Source: CAIQPS01 sp963721365
GTDB lineage: Bacteria > Actinomycetota > Thermoleophilia > RBG-16-64-13
Length of the DNA: 64,000 bases
Assembly (NCBI GenBank): GCA_963721365.1
Contig: CAVRJE010000028.1
Location: forward strand, 1 to 64,000
Direction of reading: 5' to 3'
Part shown: positions 1 to 8,764 of the stretch, piece after piece
Numbering within the stretch: the stretch's first letter is position 1
How the letters are laid out: each line of letters opens with the position of its first letter
Position numbers and translations under genes: made by a program
Notes under the pieces: model-generated
What the model was told of the DNA's origin: nothing
Database searches by the model: none
The model's input: only the letters and a program-made list of their open reading frames with translations

Positions 1-897
1 GCGCCAGATCGCTCTCGTCGCCGCCGGCCGCGCGACGGGCGTCGTGGGCCGGGTGCGGCGCGCCGACGGGACGACCGCCGCGCTCACGGTGCGCGCGCCC
101 GCAAGGTCGTCGTGGCCTGCGGCTCCATCTACACGCCGGCGGTGCTGGCGCGCTCCGGCTGCACCAACGGGAACATCGGCCGCGGACTGCGCCTCCACCC
201 CGCGACGGCCATCGCCGGGATCTTCCCCGAGCGCGTGGAGCCGTGGACGGGCTCGATCCAGACGCGCTACTCCGACCAGTTCGCCGACCAGCACGACGGC
301 TACGGCGTGAAGTTCGAGACCGCGCCGATGCACTTCGCCCTGCCGGCGAGCGCGTTCGGGTGGGAGGGCGCGGCGCGCTACAAGGAGGACCTCGCGAAGC
401 TCGGCAACCTCAGCATCGTCGGCGTCCTGCTGCGCGACCGGGACGCGGGCCGCGTGCGACACGAGCCGCGACGGCCGGCCGCGCGTGCACTACGAGCTCT
501 CGCCGTTCGACATCGAGCACCTGCGCCAGGGCCTCAGGGGCGCCGCGCAGGTCCTGGCCGCCGCGGGCGCGACCGAGTTGTTCTCCGTGCAGCAGCCGCC
601 GGCGCGCTGCCGCCCCGGCGGGACCGGGTGGCTGGAGCGGTTCGGCGACGCGATGGACGCGCGCGGCTACGGGCGCTGCCGGAATTCGTTCATCACCTTC
701 CACCAGATGGCCAGCTGCACGATGGGGGCCGATCCCGGCGACCGTCCGTGGTGGGGGAGACCGGCGAGTCGCACGACGTGAAGGGGCTCTACGTCGCCGA
801 TGCGAGCACCTTCCCGGCCTCGAGCGGCGTCAACCCGATGATCACGATCATGGCCATCGCGGACCACGTCGCCGGGGCGATGCTCCAGTCGTGGTGA
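1..897 (+). CDS. GMC-family oxidoreductase, C-terminal part (5' end outside window)
   Basis: FAD-dependent alcohol/sugar oxidoreductase of the glucose-methanol-choline family; only the C-terminal part lies in the window. The reading frame changes near positions 100, 465 and 750, but the pieces join into one family-typical sequence: VACGSIYTP, then the His-bearing segment FHQMASCTMG, then the closing GLYVADASTFP...NPMITIMAIADH, which is the GMC C-terminal domain signature. The substrate cannot be told. The stop TGA overlaps the GTG start of the next gene, a sensor kinase, which suggests co-transcription. The frame changes are more likely sequence errors than true inactivation because the same pattern affects much of the window. 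Confidence 0.8.
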   Translation, partial: APDRSRRRRPRDGRRGPGAARRRDDRRAHGARARKVVVACGSIYTPAVLARSGCTNGNIGRGLRLHPATAIAGIFPERVEPWTGSIQTRYSDQFADQHDGYGVKFETAPMHFALPASAFGWEGAARYKEDLAKLGNLSIVGVLLRDRDAGRVRHEPRRPAARALRALAVRHRAPAPGPQGRRAGPGRRGRDRVVLRAAAAGALPPRRDRVAGAVRRRDGRARLRALPEFVHHLPPDGQLHDGGRSRRPSVVGETGESHDVKGLYVADASTFPASSGVNPMITIMAIADHVAGAMLQSW

Positions 898-2589
898 CGC
901 TGCCGTTCGGCTGGCCCCTCGAGGTGTCGCTCGGCGTCTTCCAGGCGGCGGTCACCTTCGCCATCTGCGGGCTCTTCCTCGTCCTCGCGGTCACCTACCG
1001 CAAGCGGTACTTCGGCGTCTGGGCGGCGGCGTGGGGGCTGTACGTGGCGCGCCTCTGCGCCATCGCGCTGTTCATCGTCACGCGCAACCACCACTGGCTG
1101 TTCGTCCACCAGGTCGCCACCGGGTGGACGGCGCTGCTGCTGCTGTGGGCGGCCGTGGTCTTCGCGTGGCAGCCGAAGTGGCGCCGCGCCTACCACCTGG
1201 TCATCGCGATGCCGGTGGTCTGGTCGTGGTACGCCATCTACCACGCGCGGGACTTCCTCGTCGCGGCGGTCCCGAGCGTCATCTTCCTCAGCTTCGTCAC
1301 GCTCATCACCGGTGTCGTCTTCGCGATGTACGGGCACCGGTCCCGGTCGCGCTGGGCCTGGGTCGTGGCGGGCGCCTTCCTGCTGTGGGGGCTCCACCAC
1401 CTCGACTACACGATCCTGCGGGCGAACGGCGCCTGGGTCCCCTACGGCTACTACCTCGACATCCTCTTCGAGATGGCGGTCGCGGGCGGGATGCTGATGC
1501 TGGTCGTCGAGGACCAGCACCGCGGCATCAACGCCCTGTCGGCGCTCGCGGGGGACCTCCAGCGGAGCCTGCGCCCGGCCGACGTCCTCGCCGCGGTGCT
1601 CCTGCGTCCCCTCGCGCTCCCCGCCGTGGTGGGGTGCGCGCTCTTCCGTCCCGACGAGCCCGGCGGAGCACCCGTCTTCCGCGGCGGGTCCGGGGTCTGC
1701 GAAGGCGACAACACGGCGCTCGAGGACGTGCGCCGGCGTTATCCGCACGCCCTCTTCCTGCCGATCACCATCGGCGAGCAGACCGGCCGGCACGTTCGTG
1801 CTCGTGAGCCGGATCCGCGACCCGTTCGCGGCGCTCGACCAGGACTTCCACGTCACCCTCGGGCAACAGATCGGCGCCGCGCTCCAGCACAGCGAGCTCT
1901 TCGCCACCCTCGAGCAGCGCAGCGCCGAGCTCGGCCGTGCCTCCCTGTCGCTGCTCCGGGCCGAGGAGGCGGAGCGGCGGCGCATCGCGCGGGAACTGCA
2001 CGATGAGACCGGGCAGGTGCTCACGGCGATCCGCCTCGAGTTGGGGCTGCTGGCCCGGCAGGTGGAGGGCAACGTCGCGGCCCGCGAGGCTCTCGACCGC
2101 GCCCTCGACCTCACGGGGCGCGCCCTGGAGACGATCCGCGCCACCGTCCGCGGTCTCCGACCCGCCGCGCTCGACGATCTCGGACTCGTCCCGGCCGTCG
2201 AGGCGCTGGCCGAGGAGTTCTCGGCCCGGACCGGCGTGATCGTGGATCTCGACGCCCAGAGGCCGCCGGAGAGCACGCCCTCGGAGATCGAGGTCGCACT
2301 CTACCGGATCTTCCAGGAGACGCTGACCAACGTCGCCCGTCACGCCGAGGCACACCGTGTGCAGGCGTGGATCCGGCAGGAGGGCGCCGAACTGGTGCTC
2401 GTGGTGGAGGACGACGGCCGCGGCTTCGACTCGGCACGCCTCGCCAGGGGCGGCGACAGCCGCGCCGGCCTGACCGGGATGCGGGAGCGGGTGCTCGGCC
2501 TCGGCGGGCGACTCGACGTGAAGACGGCCCCGGGACGCGGCGTGCGCCTCGAGGCCCGGATCCCACTGGAGGCCAATCATGACGGTTGA
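891..2589 (+). CDS. Membrane sensor histidine kinase (NarL/DegS-type partner)
   Basis: Sensor kinase of the HisKA_3 class. The first half has about six or seven hydrophobic helices (roughly residues 8-215), which suggests a membrane-embedded sensor; a GAF-like stretch follows. The phosphoacceptor motif is RIARELHDETGQ and the ATPase domain carries the N-box ETLTNVARHAEAH and the G-box VEDDGRGFD. The frame changes once near 1790 (GEQTGR to TFVLVSR), so the two halves are treated as one gene. GTG at 891 overlaps the upstream stop. Its stop overlaps the response regulator start by 11 bases, the usual arrangement of a co-translated two-component pair. The signal is unknown. Confidence 0.85.
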
Positions 2590-3274
2590 GATGCAGGGCC
2601 CCACCGGGGCACCCGGGGCGCCGATTCGGGTCCTTCTCGCCGACGACCACACGCTGATGCGCGAGGGGGTCCGGCGGATCCTGAGCGCCGACGGCGGGAT
2701 CGAGGTGGTCGCGGAAGTCGGCGACGGGCAGGCCGCCGTGGCGGAGACCCTCGCCCAGAAGCCGGACGTAGCCGTGCTCGACATCACGATGCCGGGCGGC
2801 GGCGGCCTCGAGGCGGCGCGGCAGATCCGCGCCAAAGCCCCGGAGGTGCGCATCCTGATCCTCTCGATGCACCTGCAGCCCGAGTACCTGATGGAGAGCG
2901 TGCGGGCCGGCGCCCACGGGTACCTCGTGAAGGACGCCGCGGCGAGCGAGTTGGTCCTCGCGGTGCGCGCCGTCTGCGGCGGCGACTCCTACTACAGCGC
3001 CGCCGTCTCGGCGCAGATGTCCGACCTGCTGCGCCGCAAGCTCGAGGGCGAGGAGGTCACCAACGCCCTCGAGCGGCTGAGTCCGCGCGAGCGGGAGGTC
3101 CTCCGGCACATCTCCGAGGGTGCCAGCAACAAGGAGATCGCGAGCGCCCTGGGCATCAGCGTGCGCACGGTCGAGACGCACCGCGACAGCCTGATGAAGA
3201 AGCTGGGCATCCATTCCGTGGCGGGACTGACGCGGTTCGCGCTGCGGTGTGGGCTGGTGAGCGACGAGGAGTAG
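2579..3274 (+). CDS. NarL/FixJ-family response regulator
   Basis: Transcription factor of 231 residues that pairs with the preceding kinase. An N-terminal receiver domain has the acidic pair in VLLADDHTLMREG, the phosphoacceptor Asp in VAVLDITMPG, and the conserved Lys in YLVKDAA. A C-terminal LuxR-type helix-turn-helix follows: LSPREREVLRHISEGASNKE, then ISVRTVETH. ATG at 2579 lies inside the end of the kinase gene, so translation is probably coupled. It likely acts as a dimer on promoters outside this window; no target can be named from the sequence. Confidence 0.93.
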   Translation: MTVEMQGPTGAPGAPIRVLLADDHTLMREGVRRILSADGGIEVVAEVGDGQAAVAETLAQKPDVAVLDITMPGGGGLEAARQIRAKAPEVRILILSMHLQPEYLMESVRAGAHGYLVKDAAASELVLAVRAVCGGDSYYSAAVSAQMSDLLRRKLEGEEVTNALERLSPREREVLRHISEGASNKEIASALGISVRTVETHRDSLMKKLGIHSVAGLTRFALRCGLVSDEE

Positions 3275-3276
3275 GC

Positions 3277-3393
3277 GGACGGAAGACGGCGCACGAAGGA
3301 CGGCGGACGAAAGACGGCGCACGAAGGACGGCGGACGAAGGACGGCGACGAAGGACGGCGGACGAAAGACGGCGCACGGAAGACGGCGTACCT
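3277..3393. repeat. Degenerate short tandem repeat (GACGAAGGACGGCG-like)
   Basis: About eight head-to-tail copies of a 13-15 base unit (consensus near GGACGAAGGACGGCG, with AAAGACGGCGCAC variants) fill the gap right after the response regulator stop. The unit length varies between 12 and 15 bases, there are no unique spacers, and neither strand has a start and a coding signature. It sits between a LuxR-type regulator and a sigma factor gene and may be a simple replication-slippage array. Confidence 0.75.
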
Positions 3394-3489
3394 GCGTACC
3401 GAAGTACACGAGGACGAGCGGACAGGCGGCGTCGGCGGGGACCGGGGCCGCCTTTCACATCTAGGGTGAGCCGGTGTTATAGGATTGTG

Positions 3490-4017
3490 ATGACCGTACG
3501 CCGCGCGATGGTCTCTGACACTCTGTCTCTCCTCTTGGCGAAGCACGGCCTGGAGCTGGCGCGCCACCTGAGACGCCTGGTGCGGGACGACGATGTCGCT
3601 GCCGACCTGCTGCAGGACACCTTCCTGCGGGCGCACGGCGCGCTGACCCGGTTGAAGCCCGGCTCGAACGAGCGGGCGTGGCTGTACCGCATCGCGACGA
3701 ACGCGGCGCTGAACCATCTCCGGGCAAGGGCACGCGAGACCGCGGCGCTGGAGCGCCACGCCCGGGAGCAGCGGACCGCACCGACCTGGCTCGCGGACGA
3801 CAGCCCCGGTGGCGCGCACGCGGAGCCGGACCCTCGGCATTCGGCCGTGTGGACGCGGGTCGCCGAGCTGCCGGACCGCCAGCGCATCGCCCTGACGCTG
3901 CGCGTGTCGGACGCGTGCGACTACGACGAGATCGCGCGCCGGATGGGCGGCACGGCCGCCGGGGCGCGGGCCAACGTGCACCAGGCGTTGAAGACGCTGC
4001 GGAAGGAGTTCCGATGA
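3490..4017 (+). CDS. ECF-type RNA polymerase sigma factor
   Basis: Sigma-70 family protein of 175 residues. Region 2 shows DDDVAADLLQDTFLRAHGAL and ERAWLYRIATNAALNHLRAR; region 4 shows LPDRQRIALTLRVSDACDYDEIARRMG with a helix-turn-helix ending KTLRKEFR. Size and two-domain layout fit an ECF (group 4) sigma factor. ATG at 3490 follows AGGA with a five-base gap; the in-frame ATG at 3508 is a possible alternative. Its TGA overlaps the ATG of the next gene. No recognisable anti-sigma factor lies beside it; what follows is the start of an Ogt-type methyltransferase, so the sigma factor may serve a DNA damage response, but this is inference. Confidence 0.85.
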   Translation: MTVRRAMVSDTLSLLLAKHGLELARHLRRLVRDDDVAADLLQDTFLRAHGALTRLKPGSNERAWLYRIATNAALNHLRARARETAALERHAREQRTAPTWLADDSPGGAHAEPDPRHSAVWTRVAELPDRQRIALTLRVSDACDYDEIARRMGGTAAGARANVHQALKTLRKEFR

Positions 4018-4328
4018 ACCCGAGCGACGCCGCCGAGGACCGAGCGACCAGGCAGCTGGTGCGCCGCACCTTCGAACGTCTGACGGGACGGAGCGGCGAA
4101 CCGGTGCTCTACGCGCTGATGGACGACACCCCGGTGGGCCTCATCGGCCTGGCGGCGGTGCCCGAAGGGCTGCGGCGTCTGGAGTACATCGGCGGAGAGG
4201 ACCCGTTCGTGGAGCGACTACTCGCGCTCTTCCCCGATCAGCCCGTCGAGCGCTCGAACGCCCTCGACACGGTGCGGCGCGAACTGGATCGCTACTTCAC
4301 GGGCCGCCGGCTCGAGTTCGAGTCCTGA
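4014..4328 (+). pseudogene. Ogt-type methylated-DNA:protein cysteine methyltransferase, N-terminal fragment only
   Basis: The 104 residues match the N-terminal ribonuclease-like domain of Ogt/Ada-C proteins: MDDTPVGLIGLAAVPEGLRR and RRELDRYFTGRRLEF. In the family this is followed by the DNA-binding and catalytic domain with the PCHR motif, which is absent. The similarity stops at LEFE, just before a chance stop codon. At the same point the sequence turns into the C-terminal part of a molybdopterin oxidoreductase on the other strand. The gene is therefore cut by a rearrangement or by an assembly join. ATG at 4014 overlaps the sigma factor stop (ATGA). Confidence 0.8.
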
Positions 4329-4332
4329 TACT
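4318..4332. other. Breakpoint truncating two convergent genes (probable chimeric join)
   Basis: The plus-strand Ogt gene loses family similarity at about 4,322 and the minus-strand molybdopterin oxidoreductase loses it after RRYRKY at about 4,328. Both need more sequence beyond this point to be complete. No inverted repeat, target duplication or transposase is visible at the join. Two simultaneous truncations within about ten bases are best explained by joining of two unrelated fragments. Confidence 0.7.
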
Positions 4333-5945
4333 TGCGATAGCGGCGAGTCTCCTGATAGTAGCCCTGCTTCTTGAGCTCCTCGAAGGTGAGCCCCATGCCG
4401 GCCACCATCCAGTCGAGGCACTCGGCCGGGCTTCCCCAGGGGATCCTGGCCTTGTCGGCCCAGGGGATGCGCCCCACCAGGTCCATGACGATGGCCAGAT
4501 CCTCCCGGGCCTCGCCCTGAGGTTCCACCGCCCTCTGCCGCACCGCGATGTAATCCGTATACCCGTCGTCGCAGAGCTCGTCGCGCTCCAGCCAGGTGGC
4601 GGCGGGAAGCACATAGTCGGCTATCTCGGCGGTGGGGGTCATGAAGTAGTCGGCGACCACAAGGAGTTCCAGGTTGAGCAGGGCGTCACGGAAGCGGCGC
4701 ACGTCCATGGTGGTCACCAGTGGATTGCCGCCGGAACAGTACATGGCCTTGAGCGGATACTCGCCCTTGCCCTCCATGGCCTCCATTCCCAGGTGCGCAT
4801 GGACAAACATCAGCGTGGGCCCACCGCAGAAACGCCCTTTAGGGCTCGAAGCCAGCGGGAACCGCTTGGCCCCTAGGCGCCGTTCCTCAACCTCAGGTGG
4901 AGGTGCACACACGGCTCCCCCGGAGAGGATACCGGTGCGATAGTAGCCTGGGATCCTGGGCGGCACCAGGTTGCCTCCCTGCACGTCCAGGTTGCCGGTG
5001 ATGGCTACCAACTGGATCATCGCCTGGCTCGACCGTGTGGAGCAGAGGTTCTGATCCATTGCCACCCTGTGGTGCAGCACCGCCGGCTTGGTAGTGGCGT
5101 AGAGCCAGGCCGCCTCACGGATCTTGTCGGCAGGCAACCAGGTGATCTCGGCCACCCGGTCCACCGGATACTCCGCTGCCCGGGCGGCAAGTTTGTCGAA
5201 GCCGACGCACCAACGCTCCACGAACTCCTTGTCGTACAGCCGCTGCTCGATGACGAGGTTGATGAGACCGAGGACCAGCGCCGCGTCGGTGCCGGGCCGG
5301 ATCTGCAGCCAGAGATCGGCCTTGCCCGCCAGGTAGGTTCGGCGCGGGTCGACCACGATAAGCTTGGCTCCGTTGCTCACCCGCCCGCGCATCACGTCCC
5401 GGCCGCGCGGCGGGTGGGAGATCATCGGGTTGGCGCCGAAGTATCAAGATGCACTTTGAGTTCTCATAGTCCGGCCCCCGCTCCATGAGCGTCGACGTCC
5501 CGATGGTTACGTTCTCGGCGATGAGCGAAGGCGCGTAGCAGATGTGCAGGTCGCAACTGATGGCGTTCGGGCTGCCGAGCGCGTACGGTACCAGGTTGGA
5601 GACCCCACCCGCGCGCGGCCCCGTGCCCCGCATGCCGCAGATGGCATCGGCGCCGTACCGTTCCTTGACCGCAGTGAGGCCCTGGGCGATGCCGTCCAGG
5701 GCCTCATCCCACGATACCTGCTGCCACTTGCCTTCCCCCCGCTCGCCCACCCGTTTGAGCGGGTGGAGCAGGCGGTCGGGATGGTACAGACGTCCTATCT
5801 CGTTCGTGCCTTTGGTGCAGATGTACCCCTTGTTGCTGGGGTGATTCGGATCGCCCTGCAACCGCACCACCCGGCCATCCTGCACGTGGGCGAGCACACC
5901 GCATTCGCTGTGGCACGACTGGCAGACTGTTCGAACGACGGTCAC
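4325..5945 (-). CDS. Molybdopterin oxidoreductase (DMSO reductase family), C-terminus cut off
   Basis: Catalytic subunit of the DMSO-reductase superfamily. It begins with a [4Fe-4S] motif (Cys 8, 11, 15 and 43; CQSCHSEC...YICTKG) and has CDLHICYAPS at about 131-140, where C136 aligns with the Cys/Sec Mo or W ligand of formate dehydrogenase-like enzymes. Typical cofactor segments follow: LIVVDPRRTYLA and YPLKAMYCSGGNPLVT. The frame changes near 5440. The protein ends abnormally after RRYRKY, so roughly 100 or more residues including the molydop-binding domain are missing. GTG at 5945 follows GGGGATC. It is the last gene of a four-gene minus-strand set (M24, isochorismatase fold, SDR, this). 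The substrate is unknown. Confidence 0.82.
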
Positions 5946-5985
5946 AGGCCGATCCCCGGTTCCTTCGCGATCTGGAATCCCGCGC

Positions 5986-6795
5986 CTACGCCCACATGTT
6001 CATGCCGCAGGCGGCGACGATGGTCTGGCCGGTGATGGCGCTCGACTCGTCGCAGGCCAGAAACACGGCGGTCTGACCCAATTCGTATTCTTCTGTTGGA
6101 CGGCCGAGGGAATACTGCTTCATCTCCAACTTGATCTGCTCGTCGAGGGAGATGCCCTTGACGTCGGCCCGGCCCTGCATGACCCGGACAAAACGGGGGC
6201 CCTTGACGGCGCCGGCCGAGATGCAGTTGACCCGGATGCCGTGCGGACCGCACTCGCGGGCCAGGGTCTCGGTGAGGCCGAACACGCCCATCTTGGCGCA
6301 GCAGTAGCCGGCCCGCATTGGGTAGCCCGAACGGCCGTCGCCGGAGCGGCCGCCTTCGGCTCCGATGTTGATGATAATGCCACCCTTGCCGGCCGGGACC
6401 ATGAACTTGAGGACTTCACGAGCGGCCAGCATGCTGCCGGTGAGGTCCACTCCAATGATCTCGTTCCAATCATCCAGGCTCAGATCCCACACGTAAGCGG
6501 TGGGGCCGCCGATGCCCGAGTTGTTCACCAGGATGTCGATGTGCCCGTAGGCGTCGATGGCGGTCTTGACGGCGTTGATGACGTCCTGTTCCTTGAGGAT
6601 GTCCATGGGGATGGCGAGCGCCCGGCCCCCCATGGCCTCGAATTCCTTGACGGTGGCGTTCATGTTCTCCTGGTTGCGCGCCGCCAGGCATACGATGGCG
6701 CCCTCTTCCACAAAGCTCTTGGCGATGGCCTTGCCGATGCCCGAGCCGCCCCCGGTTATGAATGCCACTTTGTCTTTCAGTCTTTCGTAACCCAT
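5986..6795 (-). CDS. Short-chain dehydrogenase/reductase (SDR)
   Basis: NAD(P)-dependent oxidoreductase of 269 residues. The cofactor motif is TGGGSGIG at about 15-22, followed by the structural NNSG and the catalytic YxxxK as YCCAK. The usual SS/SG strand before it reads INIGAEGGRSGDGRSG, so the catalytic Ser must come from this longer loop (a Ser lies 13 residues before the Tyr, the classical spacing). The end GQTIVAACGMNMWA is unusual, as most SDRs close with DGG. ATG at 6795 is preceded by AAGGAGC at nine bases. It is 40 bases upstream of the molybdopterin oxidoreductase and 26 downstream of the isochorismatase-fold gene, so an operon is likely. The substrate is probably an alcohol/ketone in the same pathway. 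Confidence 0.9.
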   Translation of the reverse strand: MGYERLKDKVAFITGGGSGIGKAIAKSFVEEGAIVCLAARNQENMNATVKEFEAMGGRALAIPMDILKEQDVINAVKTAIDAYGHIDILVNNSGIGGPTAYVWDLSLDDWNEIIGVDLTGSMLAAREVLKFMVPAGKGGIIINIGAEGGRSGDGRSGYPMRAGYCCAKMGVFGLTETLARECGPHGIRVNCISAGAVKGPRFVRVMQGRADVKGISLDEQIKLEMKQYSLGRPTEEYELGQTAVFLACDESSAITGQTIVAACGMNMWA

Positions 6796-6821
6796 GATCC
6801 GTTCGCTCCTTCTGGGGTTGG

Positions 6822-7437
6822 TTAGAGGTGGGCGATGACGTCGTCGGTGGTGGTCACCAGCGCGATCGCCGGAAGCATCGCCTTGAAGATGACCTCGTGC
6901 AGTTCCTTGTTGCCGTCGGTGGCCGTGTCCGAGGGAACGATGATGTTGTAGAAGCGGTCGGCCAGGGCAAACGCCGCCACCCCCACCGCCATGCCGGTGG
7001 CTACCCCGGCCAACACGATGGTCTCAATGCCCTTGTCGGCGAGGTACTTCTCCATCTCGTTGCCCTGGAAGATTCCGAAGGGCCAGTTGTAGAAGAGCGG
7101 CTCCCCCGGCTGAGGCTTGAGTTCGTCGATGACCTCGACGTCGGGGGTGCCTTGGTAGTTGACCCTATGTTTGCGACAAGCGACGGCCAGAAGCGCCCGT
7201 ACACCGGCAGCTTGGTGCCTTCGGGCGTATAGGCGTTGACGAAGACCACCGGAGGCCCTTGGCCCGAAAGGCCGCGAGCAGCTTCTCCATGTTGGGGATG
7301 ATCTTGTCCTCTTCGGTGGCCCGGATGTGGCCCAGAGGCTCCAGCACGCTCGGAGCCTTGACGATGGCGTTCTGCATGTGCACGAAGAGCAGGGCGGTCT
7401 TGCCCACCAACTCCCATTCGGGTGCTGCCGCGACCAT
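6822..7437 (-). CDS. Isochorismatase-fold protein lacking the catalytic triad
   Basis: About 204 residues with the fold of isochorismatase-like cysteine hydrolases, read through frame changes near 7250 and 7170. Family landmarks are clear, but each catalytic position is changed. The usual Asp in LLFVDMQN is His (LLFVHMQNAI), the Lys position reads LFYNWPFGIF, and the nucleophile region reads LAGVATGMAVGVAAFAL, with Ala where the Cys should be. The substitutions lie away from the frame changes, so they are not error artefacts. The protein is probably not a classical amidohydrolase; a binding or regulatory role, or different chemistry, is possible. ATG at 7437 follows directly on the stop of the M24 gene. 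Confidence 0.8.
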
Positions 7438-8636
7438 CTAGACCACCACCAGTTCTTGCGGATAGTCGTGGATCTTGTAGGAGCCGCTCGGCGCCCACGA
7501 TGTAGTTGTCGCAGGCGATGCACCACACGCGGCCGGGCTTGACCAACACCGGGTGGATGGCGATGTTCATGCCTTCCACGATGTCCCAGGGATCGTCCAG
7601 CCGGATGCTCGGCCGCTCCACCAGGGAGTAGCCCTGGCCGTGCATGAAGGAGCGGCTGGGCGGAGCGTAGCCGTGGTCCACCATGAAGGCACGGGCGAGG
7701 GTGTAGAGGTCTTTGCAGCTCGCGCCCGGCACGGTCTTCTCGGCCAGGAGGTGCTGGCACTCAACGGCGTACTTCCAGGCGTCGGCCAGTTCCTTGTCGG
7801 GCTCGCAGCCCACGCAGAAGCTGCGGCACAGCTCGGTGTACATGCCGCCGGGCCCGTTGGTCTCGTTGAGGACGGTCAGCTGGTCGCCCTTCTCGATGAC
7901 CTTGCCCTGCAGGTGATAGGGCTCGAAGGGAGCGAAGGTGCCCATGGCGCCGGACTTCACCAGCACCAGGCCCCGGCCGCTGCCGTGGGAAGACATGTAC
8001 CAGTGCGTCGCGGCATACATGTCGACGTCGCGCATGCCCGGCTTGATGAGGCCTTTGATGTAGTCGAAGGAATCGTCCTGGATCTTGGCGGTCTTCTTGG
8101 CGATTTCGATCTCGTAGGGGCTCTTCTTGGCCCGAGGACGTCGATGTACTCGGTGGCGTCGACGAAGGTCGCCTCGGGCAGGTTCTCCTGAAGGTAGCCG
8201 GCCAGTGTCATGGGGATGGTGGTCGGCTCCACCCAGCCGATGGTGGCCTTGGGCTTGTCCTTCATGGCCTCGTAGGCCAGCTTGGCGTCGTAGTAGGTTG
8301 GTGAAGCTGTGGGTGGTGAAGTAGACGTCGCCCCAGTTGTTCTTGACGCCCCTGGACGCCCCACTTGGGCGGGAAGGCCTGCGGCAGAGGGACTTCGTTG
8401 CCGCAGTTGATGATGGTCATGTCCTCATCGACGGCGAAGATGACGCTCATGGGAAACTGGTGCCGGGCAGTCCAGTCGGTGAACCAGCGGAGCTGCCCCC
8501 CCATGAACTCCTCCTGGCTCTGCATCACCAGGTAGTCGATCTTCTTCTCGCGCATCACGGCGCGCACGGCGTCCCAACGACGCTGCATCTCCTCGTCGGG
8601 TGTGGGATCTAGGAACGCTCCTCCGGGATTCTCCAC
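7438..8636 (-). CDS. M24 (pita-bread fold) protein, creatinase/Xaa-Pro peptidase family, unusual metal site
   Basis: About 400 residues; creatinase-type N-domain (LVMQSQEEFMGGQLRWFTDW) followed by the M24 domain. Frame changes occur near 8340, 8140, 8050 and 7487. Canonical M24 peptidases bind two metals through D, D, H, E, E. Here the aligned positions look like N (VLNETNGPGG), E (YTELCRSF), H (FMHGQGYSL), H (GMNIAIHP) and C (CIACDNYIV). Creatinase also lost the metal site, so this may act on a small molecule rather than a peptide. GTG at 8636 follows AAGGAGG with six bases. It is the first gene of the minus-strand set divergent from the IclR regulator. Confidence 0.78.
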
Positions 8637-8668
8637 AACGAACCTCCTTGCGACTCTACCGCTGTCAG

Positions 8669-8713
8669 CGTTTCATTATTCGAAACGACTGGTGCTATTA
8701 TTGGAACCCACCA
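8669..8713. promoter_or_regulatory. Inverted repeats in the IclR/M24 divergent promoter
   Basis: CGTTTC-N7-GAAACG (8669-8687) is a perfect inverted repeat, and TGGTG-N14-CACCA (8690-8713) is a second one. Both lie in the 128-base gap between the IclR-family gene and the divergently transcribed M24 operon, where an IclR protein would be expected to bind. Confidence 0.5.
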
Positions 8714-8764
8714 TAACTCTCGGCACGCTGCCTGTCAACGAACACGACTGTTCTGGAGGACGGC

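Noticed and set aside
3277..3393. Possible CRISPR array
   Set aside because: The units are 13-15 bases, contiguous, variable, and without unique spacers; no cas genes are near.
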